DNA from: Perilla frutescens
Taxonomy: Eukaryota > Streptophyta > Magnoliopsida > Lamiales > Lamiaceae
Assembly: GCA_026008535.1 (NCBI GenBank)
Contig: BRKX01000001.1
Location: forward strand, 38,777,817 to 38,841,816
Reading direction: 5' to 3'
Length of the DNA: 64,000 nt
Notes under the pieces: model-generated
Told to the model about the DNA's origin: nothing
Seen by the model: only the letters and a program-made list of their open reading frames with translations
The model's database searches: none
Part shown: positions 24,307 through 35,258 of the stretch, piece by piece
Layout: the number at the start of each line of letters is the position of its first letter
Numbering within the stretch: position 1 is the first letter of the stretch
Made by a program: the position numbers and the translations under genes

Positions 24307-26305
24307 TTAAGCTGAAGCCAATCCCTTGGTGAACAAATAAGCTAGTTCATCTTCTGTCTTCATGTGTTCAATCTTTAGCACTTCTTCTTCAACCAGCTCT
24401 CTGATGAAGTCCTTGACCATCTTATCAGACACTGATCCAAACACTATATCATCCACATATACTTGTACCACAATTACTTGTGATTTTTCTTTCCTAATGA
24501 ACAGTGTTCTGTCTTCTCTTCCTCTGTTGTATCCTTTGCTTACAAAATATGTAGTCAGTCTTTCATACCATGCCCGAGGAGCTTGCTCCAGGCCATATAA
24601 TGCCTTATTTAGTTTGAACACAAACTCTGGATGATGTGGATCTTCAAATCCTTTAGGCTGTGCAACAAACACATTCTTCTTCAGGAATCCATTTAGAAAC
24701 GCACTCTTGACATCCATCTGATATAGTTTAAACTCCATGATGCATGCCATAGCTAGAAGAAGTCTGACTGATTAAATCCTTGTAATTGGAGCAAAAGTTT
24801 CATCAAAATCAATGCTTTTAATCTGAGAATAACCTTGAGCAACCAGTCTAGCTTTATTCCTTGTAATGTTTCCAGCTTCATCAGTCTTGTTCTTAAAAAT
24901 CGACTTACTTCCAACAATGTTGACTCCTTCAGGTTTCTGTACCAGATCCCAGACATCATTCTTTTTAAACTGAAGAAGTTCTTCCTACATGGCTTCTATC
25001 CAGTAGTCATCTTTAAGAGCTTCTTGGATGTTCTTTGGTTCAACCTTGGAGGTGAAACAGACATAGGATATCTCATCATACATCCTTTTTCTCAGAGTGC
25101 TCCTGGTCATCCTACCTTCATGAATATCTCCTATTACTTCTGAAGTAGGATGATTCTTGATGATTTGCTTCGAAGGCTTTTTGTGCCTTACTGTCTGTTC
25201 TTCAGCTTCTCTATCTATATCATCATGAACCTTAGGATGTTCAAAAATATCTGTGTGAACATCATCTTCAAGAGTATTGACAGTATTGTCCTGATCATCA
25301 AATCTGACATTGACTGTCTCAATTACAGCCTTTGTATCTTTGTTGTAAATCCTATATGATTTACTATTTCTGGAATATCCAACAAACATCCCTTCAACTC
25401 CTCTTTTGTTTTTCTTGCTGAGGTACTCTCTATCATTGAGAATATAACATGTGGTTCCAAACACATGAAAGTACTTCACTGTTGGCTTCTTCTCATTCCA
25501 AATATCATATGGAGTAGTGAGAGTACCTGGTCTGAGATGAACTTTGTTGCTGATGTGGCATGCTGTGTTGTTAGCTTCTGCCCAAAACATAGCAGCATTT
25601 TCTTTAGCAATAATCATGGTTCTTGCCATCTCCTGAAGAGTTCTGTTCTTCCTTTCCATAACTCCATTCTGCTGAGGAGTTTTGGGGGCTAAGTACTCAT
25701 GACTGATACAATTCTTACTCCAAAATGTATCAAAGTACTGGTTCTCAAATTCCTTGCCATGATCACTTCTAATTCTGATAATCTGATCATCCTTCTCAAC
25801 TGTGATCTTGCAGGCTAATCTCTTGAATGTTGTGAAAGCTTCACTTTTGTCTCTGAGAAAGTCAACCCAAGTAAACCTTGAGTAATCATCAATGCAGACA
25901 AGGATATACTTTCTTTCCTCCATAGCTTTCCACAGCCATAGGCCCCACTAAATCCATATGAATGAGATCTAGAATTCTCTTGGAAGTTCTATCTTGCACT
26001 TCTTTATGTTGGGAACTGGGCTGTTTCCTAATCTGACATGGACCACAGACTTTGTCTCTATCAATTCTGATCTGAGGCAGCCCTCTGATAATCTCTTTGC
26101 TGATGATCTTCTGGAGATTTTTGAAGTTGATGTGTCCAAGTTTCTAATGCCAGATCTCTGACTCTTCAACAGATATTCTTTGACATATTAAAGAACATTG
26201 TGTAGGAACATGTAGCTGATAACAGTTGTCAGTTGATCTCTTTCCTTCCATGAATAAGTCATTGTTCTTATTCATAACTCTGCAGCTTTCTTTGGTGAAG
26301 ACTAC
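24307..26305 (-). pseudogene. Element E integrase and reverse transcriptase (broken, RNase H deleted)
   Basis: Enters from element F's left edge at 26305, at the protease/GAG-pre-integrase junction. The integrase zinc region lies near 26170-25990. The catalytic core frame (25923-24985) has CIDDYSRFTWVDF, RIRSDHGKEF and NGVMERKNR, all intact. RT starts near 24980 after a stop and shows QMDVKSAFLNG and VYVDDIVFGS (24750-24400). Soon after YVDD the sequence jumps to the C-terminus of RNase H (KIEHMKTEDELAYLFTKGLA), so about one RNase H domain is lost. Other stops lie near 24983 and 24771. Confidence 0.88.
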
Positions 26306-26639
26306 TGTTAGGAAAAAACTATCAAGGAACCCCTAGATCAGGTTTTGATAAGATGTCAAAATTATTTATGAAAAACTGACCAAAATTCAAGCTGTACATC
26401 GAAGCTGATCAGCCCAGGGCATCATCGAAGAAGAACTCTAGAAGAGTCAAAGTCAACCAATCTGAAGAATGACCCACAAGTTGAAAGACACGTTATCCAG
26501 TCTAAAGTTCAACTTGGCTGAGGAATCATACCGATCAAAGCAAACTAACAATCGAGTCAGCTGAACTGAGAGAGAAAGGTGTTGACCAAAGATTGAAGAA
26601 GCTGATAGAATATCAGTTTATGCCAGAGACTGACAGTAG

Positions 26640-27475
26640 CCAACTGGAACAATGGCCAATCTCAGCTGACAAGCCCAGAACTGCCAACTGGAGCAATGGC
26701 CAATCTCAGCTGACAAGCCCAGAACTGCCAACTGGAGCAATGGTCAATCTCAGCTGACAAGCCCAGAACTGCCAACTGGAGCAATGGGCAATCTCAGCTG
26801 ACAAGCCCAGAACTGCCAACTGGAGCAATGGCCAATCTCAGCTGACAATCCCAGAACTGCCAACTGGAGCAATGGCCAATCTCAGCTGACAAGCCCAGAA
26901 CTGCCAACTGGAGCAATGGTCAATCTCAGCTGACAAGCCCAGAACTGCCAACTGGAGCAATGGTCAATCTCAGCTGACAAGCCCAGAACTGCCAACTGGA
27001 GCAATGGGCAATCTCAGCTGACAAGCCCAGAACGGCCAACTGGAGCAATGGCCAATCTCAGCTGACAAGCCCAGAACTGCCAACTGGAGCAATGGTCAAT
27101 CTCAGCTGACAAGCCCAGAACTGCCAACTGGAGCAATGGTCAATCTCAGCTGACAAGCCCAGAACTGCCAACTGGAGCAATGGGCAATCTCAGCTGACAA
27201 GCCTAGAACTGCCAACTGGAGCAATGGCCAATCTCAGCTGACAAGCCCAGAACCGCCAACTGGAGCAATGGCCAATCTCAGCTGACAAGCCCAGAACTGC
27301 CAACTGGAGCAATGGCCAATCTCAGCTGACAAGCCCAGAACTGCCAACTGGAGCGATAGCCAGACTCAACTGATAAGTCCAGAACTGCCATTTGGAGCAA
27401 TAGGCAGACTCAGTTGACAAGCTCAGAACTGCCAGCTGGGACGATAATGTGACTTAGCTAAGAAATCCAAAACTA
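26640..27475 (+). repeat. 44-bp minisatellite, 19 units, in element F left LTR
   Basis: Units start every 44 bp without slippage from 26640 to 27432; the last two or three are diverged. Each canonical unit contains CCAACTGG, GGCCAATCT and CAGCTGAC. The base before CAAT varies (C, T or G), giving a pattern in which the four-unit block C-T-T-G at 26860-27035 is repeated at 27036-27211. Confidence 0.97.
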
Positions 27476-27724
27476 CCAACTGAAATTCCAAACTGCCAAG
27501 AGAGCTGAAGCCAGAAGACTCCTGGAGTATATTGCTTAAATCAGCGTATCATAGAATAAATGATCCTTCAAAGATCCTGGAATTCAATGAAGATCGATTG
27601 GCAGAGTAACGGCTACTTTAACCAAATGATCCAAGCGATCATTTAAGACCACATGCCATTGATGAGCCAACATAGCCACTGATCAAATGGACAATGGAGC
27701 TCAACGGTCATAAAATCACTCCTC

Positions 27725-27731
27725 TATAAAA
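27725..27731 (+). promoter_or_regulatory. LTR TATA box of element F
   Basis: TATAAAA in a CCTCTATAAAAGATG context, preserved in the right LTR at 44171-44177. It would place the U3/R boundary about 30 bp downstream. Confidence 0.75.
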
Positions 27732-28478
27732 GATGAGTGAATCAGAGTTTTAAACACTTTTCGCAAACATAACCTCTTGCCAACCATCGCATATACAAGC
27801 AGAGCTTTTCTTTCTCCCTCCCACTCAAGCTCAAGTGCAACGTTTGATAGAAACTGCGAAAGTCAAACTGAGAAGAAGAATTCACTGAATCAAGATATCC
27901 AGCCAGCTGTTGACGAACCAGCCAGGGTAGCCTTCTCAATTTTCAGCTATTCAAGATCAACCACTCAGCTCAATCAAAGGATCACATCAGTTGATACCCC
28001 CTTGTTCAAGACTAACCTCTTGAAGATCGAAAGAGATCTAAAACCTTGTAAAGACGACAATAGCACCTACCTTCCTAGCGAGCAGTTAGGGACTTCAAGT
28101 GTGAGCTGTCGACTAGCTGAGATAGCGAGCAGTTACCAGGTTCAGCCAACTGTCCTTCATTATGTAATTTGTAAAGGAACTCAAGTTATATAGTGAAGTT
28201 GCCCTTCTGCGGAAGGAAGAGAGGACGTAGAAGTTTGAGACTTCGAACCTCTATAAATCTCTTGTGTGTTGTACTTATTGATCATTGCATATCTCTAACT
28301 ATAAACAACATCACACAAGCTGCACTCAAACTGTCTCAACTGATTATCAAGTTGGTGCATAGATAAGTTTCTTCAAGCGAGTCAAAGGGCCCTATTTTTC
28401 CGCATCTAAAGTAAAAGTTTTTGAATCAGTTTATTCACCCCCCTCTAAACTGATACCGACTCGTCCGGGACCAACAAG

Positions 28479-28490
28479 TGGTATCAGAGC
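28479..28490 (+). other. Primer-binding site of element F
   Basis: TGGTATCAGAGC, tRNA-iMet type, two bases after the LTR. Confidence 0.9.
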
Positions 28491-28564
28491 GGTTGATTTT
28501 AAGGATCAGCCGTTTCTGCAGATCAACTGAATCAGATCTAATTATCTGTGCTAACATTCCAGCT

Positions 28565-31125
28565 ATGGGAAACCATAAGCTACCTTTGTTTTCAGTTGAG
28601 AACTATGATAATTGGAGCAGAAGAATGAAAGCTCATCTCTGCTCAATTCATGAGAATTTATGGGAAGTCATTGAAGAAGGTCCAATCATCATCATGATGG
28701 ATAATGATGCTCACATAGTTGATATCAATCAACCAACAAGGATCCTGAAGCCAACTAATCTTCTCACCAGTGTAGAGAAGAAGTTGAAGAATCTAGAGTT
28801 CGTTGCTCAAGCTGCATGATTCCAAACTCTAAATGAAGATCGTATGAAGGATACCAAGAATTGCACAACTGCCAAAGAAATATGGGACCTACTAGCAGAT
28901 CTTTGCAGAGATTCTGAAGCTATAAAAGGAAACAAGCTCCAACTGGTGGTTGACAGGTATGAATCCTTCAAAATGCAGGCAGAAGAGTCCATCTCAAGCC
29001 TTGAATCTAGATTTCTAAGCATCATCAGTGAGATGAACAACCTTGGAAGAAGTTATCCCAATTCAGAGATGAATTCCAAAATATTGGATAATCTCACTGA
29101 CGAATGGGATATGAAAGTGATAGCTACAAAGGAGTCAAGAAACCTAAACAGCATCACTCCAAGGGAACTATTTGGTTCTCTTAAAGCTCATGAGTACAGT
29201 CTAAACCGAAAAAGAGAAGCGTCGACATCATCAGCTCAAGACACAACTTTCTATGGCGAAAAGCCCAGGTTTAGAGACGCTCGAGGAAGAAACAGCTTCC
29301 GTCTTAGGAGCTCACCAGCCAAAGAAAACCAAGGCAGATCTTCAACTGAACGGAAAAGGGAGGCAACTGAAAAGAAGGAAAATCTAACTAAGGACATCAA
29401 TGATCAGATTCAATCAGTTACCAAGTTGCTCGAAAAGTTGAAGAGAGCTCGGGATAAACAATCAGTTTCACCTCAGACTGATGAAATCCCAAAAGTTGAA
29501 AAAGCCTACCAACCAGCTGAATGGCCAGCAGAACCATTCAGGAGTGGCAATCGCAATCTTGGAGAATGTTTTCATTGTCATAAACAAGGAAATTATAGGT
29601 TCGAATGTCCAGAACTCCCCGAAGATAAGAAAGCCAAGGTGAAAAGAAGCTTCTTCAAATTGCAAATCTCGAGAATACTGTGCTGGATGATTCAGACTAT
29701 CCTTTTGGAATCGAATCTGACGGCTACAGCTCAGATGATGATGAAGCATTATTCTGCCTCATGGCTGACCATGATGAAGAGGTTAATACAGCTGACTCTC
29801 AAACTTCTTTTTACCATATCAATGAAGCAACTGTCTCTAGTAATGAGCTTGATGTGAAACTTATGATGCTAGAAGACCAATTAGCTTCAATCTCCTGTTT
29901 GCATGTTGAACTGAAAGATGAAAATGATGAACTGAGAAACAAGGTCAGGAAACTGAGCATTGATCATGAAAGACTAGAGTATCTTGAATCCCAGCTTATA
30001 GAATTTGAGAAATTGAAACTAAGAACTGCTAATCTAGAGAAAGAAAATAAAAAACTCAAGCAAGAGATCCTTGAGAAAGAAAAGGTAAACCTAAAGTTCA
30101 AAAAGGGATCTCAGACTCTAGATGAAATACTCAGTCATCAAAGAACTAGAATTGACAGCTCAGGGCTAGGATATAGCAAGTTCACTGCCCTAGAAAAGGG
30201 AAAAGCAGTTGCTCAACCTAGTGAAGAGGGTATCCTAAAAGGGTTCATGAGATCTCAGGATCAACCAGTTGAGTCAAACAAAGGAAAGGGAATATTGAAA
30301 AATTCCCAGACCCAGCCTAAAAAGTTTGGTCAGTTCTATCAATCTAAAACACCCGGTCAGCTAAAGCCCAGTTTCCAGCCAAGACCATCAGTTCACTCAA
30401 GTCAGTCCACTCGTCCAGAGCCTCCAGTTCAACAAAGGCCACCAGCTCAGTATAAAATGCCCTCAAGGCAGACTGGCAGATCAGTTCACTATGAAAGGAA
30501 AGACCAGTTTAGATCTTAAACCTACCCTACTAAGCAGTTCAATCAAAGCACTTCTAGAGCCTCCAGTTCAACAAAGGAAAGACCATCAGTTCACTCAAGT
30601 CAGTCCACTCGTCCAGAGCCTCCAGTTCAACAAAGGCCACCAGTTCAGTATAAAATGCCCTCAAGGCAGACTGGCAGATCAGTTCACTATGAAAGGAAAG
30701 ACCAGTTTAGATCTTAAACCTACCCTACTAAGCAGTTCAATCAAAGCACTTCTAGGAGAGATCAAAGAAAAACATTTCAACCCTATCATCATTACGATGA
30801 ATATTTAGATTCCAGAAATGAACCAAGAGCTGATCCAAAAGGGTTCAATCCAATGAACTGGAAACATACAAGACATTGGCCTGATCGAAGAGCCCAAAAA
30901 TCTCAAAATAATTGTGTGCTAGTTGAAGTATTTTATCCTACTAACTTTCAACGCAGGTACCATTCAACCGACTCAAGGAGAGTTGAAAGAGAGTCGAAAC
31001 TGATGAAAAGATCTAAGTCAGTTGACTCTTTAAGTGATAAGAAGCTAAAAGTTTGGCAAGTCTGGATTCCAAAAATCTTAATGTATCAAAAAGGACCCGA
31101 TATGAAACGGGTCCCTAAATGCTAA
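28565..31125 (+). pseudogene. Element F gag with coiled coil (broken)
   Basis: Starts MGNHKLPLFSVENYDNW at ATG 28565. The gag core runs to about 29230, with an in-frame TGA at 28817-28819. A basic stretch and a CCHC knuckle (CFHCHKQGNYRFEC; Tyr replaces the usual His partner region) follow near 29568-29610. A frameshift at about 29640 moves to the next frame, which holds an acidic patch, a long Glu/Lys/Leu heptad region (about 29870-30090, predicted coiled coil) and a Pro/Gln/Ser-rich tail. Stop TAA lies at 30517 and again in a duplicated copy. The last stretch ends PDMKRVPKC. Long coiled-coil gags typify Sireviruses. Stops and frameshifts make it nonfunctional. Confidence 0.85.
30383..30756 (+). 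repeat. 198-bp tandem duplication in element F gag
   Basis: The block beginning GACCATCAGTTCACTC at 30383 repeats at 30581, an offset of 198 bp (66 codons, frame kept). Both copies include the sequence ending in CAGTTTAGATCTTAA, so the stop codon is duplicated too. Confidence 0.93.
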
Positions 31126-31132
31126 TCTTTTT

Positions 31133-34100
31133 TTGTTGCAGGACAAAAGCATCCTATCTATGAAGAAAACCAAAGACATTTGGTACCTAGATAGCGGGTG
31201 CTCCAAGCACATGACCAGAGACAGAGAAGATCTCGACGGTTATGAAGAAATTAAAGGTCCACTCGTCACATTTGGAGATAATTCCAAAAGCCGAACCATT
31301 GGAGAAGGGTTCGTTGTCAAAGGAAAATTAGTTGTAAATGGAGTCTCCCACGTGGATGACTAAAGCACAAATTACTCATCATCAGCCAACTGTGCGATAA
31401 TGGATACTCAGTTGACTTCACCAAAAACTCCTGCAACATAAGAGACAAGTCAACTGGAGTAATCTTGCTAACCGGTATCAGGAGAGGCAACATGTACATT
31501 GTTGACTGGTTAACCGGCTACTCAGAAGCTTACTTTCTCTCAAAAGGATCAACTGAAGCAAGCTGGCTATGGCATCATTGACTGAACCACCTCAACTTCA
31601 AAACAATCAACTATCTAGCAAAGAAAGAGCTAGTTGAGGGGCTTCCCAAGGAGATATACAAGAAAACAGGTGTATGCGGACCATGTCAAAAAGGGAAGCA
31701 AGTGAAGTCATCTTTTAAGAATAAGAATCACCCACCAGGAACAACTGACTGTCTTCAACTGCTGCACATGGATTTGTTTGGTCCAGTTAGACCTCAAACT
31801 CCAAAAGGCAAAAGATTCACTCTTGTAGTAGTTGATGATTACTCAAGATATACATGGGTGGAATTCTTGAGGAGCAAAGATGAAACATATGACAAGCTCA
31901 CGGGGCTGATCAGAAGACTACAAACTGAGAAGGAAAGATCAGTTCAAAGGATTCGCTCCGAAAATGGAACCGAATTTGTGAATCAACACATGATCAACTT
32001 CCTCAACTAGCTTGGAATCACTCATGAACATTCAGCTGCAAGAACTCCACAACAAAACGGTGTAGCTGAAAGGCGCAACCGAACACTAAAGGAAGCAGCT
32101 CGAGCGATGATAGCTGATGCCAACATAGCTAAAGGGAACTGGGCTGAAGCAGTCAACATAGCTTGCCATACTCAAAATCGAAGTGCCATTGTAGCAGCCC
32201 ATGACAAGATACCTTATAAACTGTACAAGGGTCGTAAGCCTTCTATCTCATATTTTAAAATATTTGGCTGTAAATGTTATATTCACAACAATGGCAAGAC
32301 TCAATTGAAAGCTTTTAGTGCTAAAGCTGATGAGGGAATATTTCTTGGGTATAACTCTCATCATGCACATGCTTATAGAGTGTTCAATAAACGAACTCTT
32401 ATTGTGGAAATAACATGTCATGTGGTATTTGATGAATTTGCTAATGAGTACAGAAACAAAGAAACTATAGACACATCAGTTCAAGTACTACCTAGTGAAA
32501 CTGAAAATTCGCAGGACTATGTGGATCACATTGTTCTAGAGCGGTTTGAAGTTTCATTAGAAGAAGGCAATGAAATTGGCACTAAACTAGTTGAGAACAA
32601 CTTGGTCAATGAAGACACAAATCGTGCTGAGACCGCAAACCCCACAACTGAAGCAGAGGGAAGAAATAATGAGAATGCCGAGCCAACTGATGAACGAGCA
32701 ACTAATGACATCATCACAGAAGTACCAGCTGAGGACCCAGCTGAAGCCATATTGCCTAAGTGGCTCCGAAGCCATCCAACTGACAAGATAGTTAGTGATC
32801 CAAGAAGTCGAGTTCAGACCAGAGGATCAACTGAGCATGCATTATTCACATGCTTTATCTCTCAAACTGAACCAACAAATGTCAAGGAAGCCTTAGAAGA
32901 TTTAGACTGGATCATGGCTATGCAAGAAGAACTGAACCAATTCACACGAAATCACGTATGGTTTCTCGTTGATAGGCCAAAAATCCAGAAGGTCATTGGC
33001 ACAAAATGGGTGTTTCGCAACAAACTGGAAGAACAAGGAGTGATCACAAGGAACAAGGCTAGACTGGTAGGCAAAAGTTATTCACAAAGTGAAGGAATCG
33101 ACTTTGATGAGACATTTGTGCCAGTTGTAAGATTGGAAGCCATCAGACTGTTCCTAGCCTATGCAGCTCACTTTAACTTCACAGTCTACCAAATGGATGT
33201 CAAGAGTGCTTTTCTTCATGGAATGCTCAAGGAGGACGTGTATGTCGAGCAACTGCCAGGCTTTGAAATTGGTGGTCAAGTCTTCAAACTGAAAAAGGCT
33301 CTCTACGGACTGAAGCAAGCTCCAAGAGCGTGGTATGAAACTCTAACAACATTCTTGCGGAAAAACGGGTTTCAAAAGGAGTCATTGATCGGACTCTATT
33401 CCGAATAGAACGATCAACTGAGATCTTAATGGACGACATAATTTTTGGATCGAAGAGTAAAGATCTATGCACACGGTTCGCTCAACTGATGCAAAGCGAA
33501 TTCGAGATGAGCATGATGGGAGAAATGACATTCTTCCTAGGACTCCAAGTAAAGCAGCTGAAAGATGGAATTCACATCAGCCAGGCGAAGTACACCAAGG
33601 AGCTAGTCAAGAAGTTTGGAGTAAGTAAAGGAAAAACTCTCAAGGTTCCAATGAACACATTAGTTCAACTAACTCTTGATGAAGAAGGAGAATCAGTTAG
33701 CCAAACTTACTACAGATGAATCATTGGGTCCCTACTTTACATAACAGCCAGTCGGCCAGACATCTCATATTCAGTCGGCCTATGTGCGCGGTTTTAATTC
33801 AATCCAAAGAAAAGTCATCTTGAAGCAGCTAAGAGAATTATCAAATATCTCAAAGGAACCATAAATCTTAGATTATGGTATCCTAGAGATGACAGTTTGA
33901 GTTTAATTGGATATTCAAACTCAAACTTTGGTGGATGCAAGATTGACAGAAAAAGCACCAGTGGAACATGTCAGTTTCTTAGAAGCAAACTGATATCCTG
34001 GTTTAGCAAGAAGCAGCACTCAGTTGCCACGTCAACAATTGAAGCAGAGTATGTAGCTACTGGAAGCTGCTGTGCTCAAATACTCTGGATGAAGCAACAG

Positions 34101-34436
34101 TTGAAGGATTACAAAGTTGAAACTAAAGAAGTGCCTATCTACTGTGACAACAATAGTGCAATCGCGATATCTCAGAATCCAGTTCTACATTCAAGAGCTA
34201 AGCACATTGACATAAGGCACCACTTCATCAGAGATCACATCGAGAAGAAAGACATATGCATCAAATATGTCAATACTGAGAAGCAGATAGCCGACATCTT
34301 CACCAAACCGTTGCCTGAAGCAAGGTTTATGGAGCTATGCATACAGTTGGGACTGCTGGAGCTAGCATCACAGGATGAAGATGATGAACTGGATGAAAAA
34401 GGCCAAGGAACCACTCCAGCTGAAGAAAGAAACTGA
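31133..34436 (+). pseudogene. Element F protease, integrase, RT and RNase H (broken)
   Basis: Protease motif WYLDSGCSKHM begins at 31181; this frame ends near 31363. GAG-pre-integrase follows in other frames, with a TGA near 31580. Integrase starts near 31702 (HMDLFGPVRP, DDYSRYTWVEF). The second catalytic Asp position reads Glu (RSENGTEF, codon at 31960-31962), and TAG at 32008-32010 interrupts. The frame 32107-33408 carries the rest of integrase (the Glu motif NGVAERRNR lies just before it), an acidic linker and RT (QMDVKSAFLHG). RT breaks near 33380-33430, where the YVDD motif survives only as MDD. RNase H occupies about 33897-34436, ending in IFTKPLPEARF and an acidic tail. Confidence 0.9.
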
Positions 34437-35258
34437 GTCAAAAAGACGAAAAACTGATCAGTTCGCCACATAATCCACCAGTTTGAAGTATATAGAATAA
34501 GCTGCTGAGAAATAAGCAAACTGGAAATGATCAGTTTACCCTAGCAGTTCAACTGAATCATCAGTTCAGTAACTCAAACTGATAATCCAGTCAGTTATGC
34601 ATAACATACAAGCTGTAAATTGTTCAAACTGATGAAAAAGTCATAGGAACTGAAGTAAACTCAAAATGATATATCAGTTCAAGGATCAGCTGAAGGAGAA
34701 CAGTTGAACTGAGAAGTAGCTGAAAAGATCAAAGCAGTTAAGATCAGTCAGGAACTGATGAGAGGATATCCCAGTTGGAACTGATCAACAGAAAAACCAT
34801 CAGTTACAGCCAAACCCAACTGATGACGTAATCAACTCTCAAGCCAAGGAGAAACTGCTGAAGAGAAGAGATAAGTTCAAAAGTCTCAATAGTGGAAACG
34901 GTAAAAACACGTGTCATCCAAATGTTACCGTTGAAAAGTTTTTCTCTCTCCTCTTTAATCCCCAACGGATAGAAATGAAAATTCAATCGACGGGTCGATT
35001 GATCTAATCCGACCGTTGAATTTGGGGAGACCAAACGTCACAACCGTTGGATGAACCCCCTCATACTCTATAAAAAGGATGGCTGAATTTTCATTTTTAC
35101 TTTTACTGATCCTAAGCACAGTAAAGAATTCAAGCATCTTTCATTCTTTAATTCTCGAAACTGTTCCGAAGAACTCTTAAAAGTAAAAGCATCCAGTTCA
35201 TAACTTCAGCCAAAGCCATTTTATCCCTTTTTGATCTTTCAAATCAAACAAAAACTCC
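34437..35258 (+). promoter_or_regulatory. Upstream module of element F extra ORF 1
   Basis: 34437-34815 is packed with CAGTT/AACTG words. Then come ACACGTGTCA (about 34908), ACCGTTG at about 34927, 35012 and 35043, and a TATA box TATAAAAA at 35069-35076, about 190 bp before the ATG. AACTTCAGCCAAA at about 35202 also occurs before ORF 2. This looks like an internal promoter; expression is not shown. Confidence 0.55.

Larger units (their letters stand above)
26306..28476 (+). repeat. Left LTR of element F
   Basis: 2171 bp, TGTTAGGAAAAAACTATC to GGGACCAACA. U3 contains a 19-unit 44-bp minisatellite. A TATA box (TATAAAA) lies at 27725-27731 in CTCCTCTATAAAAGATG. U5 ends CGTCCGGGACCAACA, two bases before the primer-binding site. 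The 138-codon ORF starting at 27777 is shared in its first half with the right LTR and is not called as a gene. Confidence 0.95.

Noticed and set aside
26640..27475. Regular 44-bp repeats as a CRISPR-like array
   Set aside because: There are no unique spacers; the unit is continuous and sits in both LTRs of a retrotransposon in a plant genome. It is a minisatellite.
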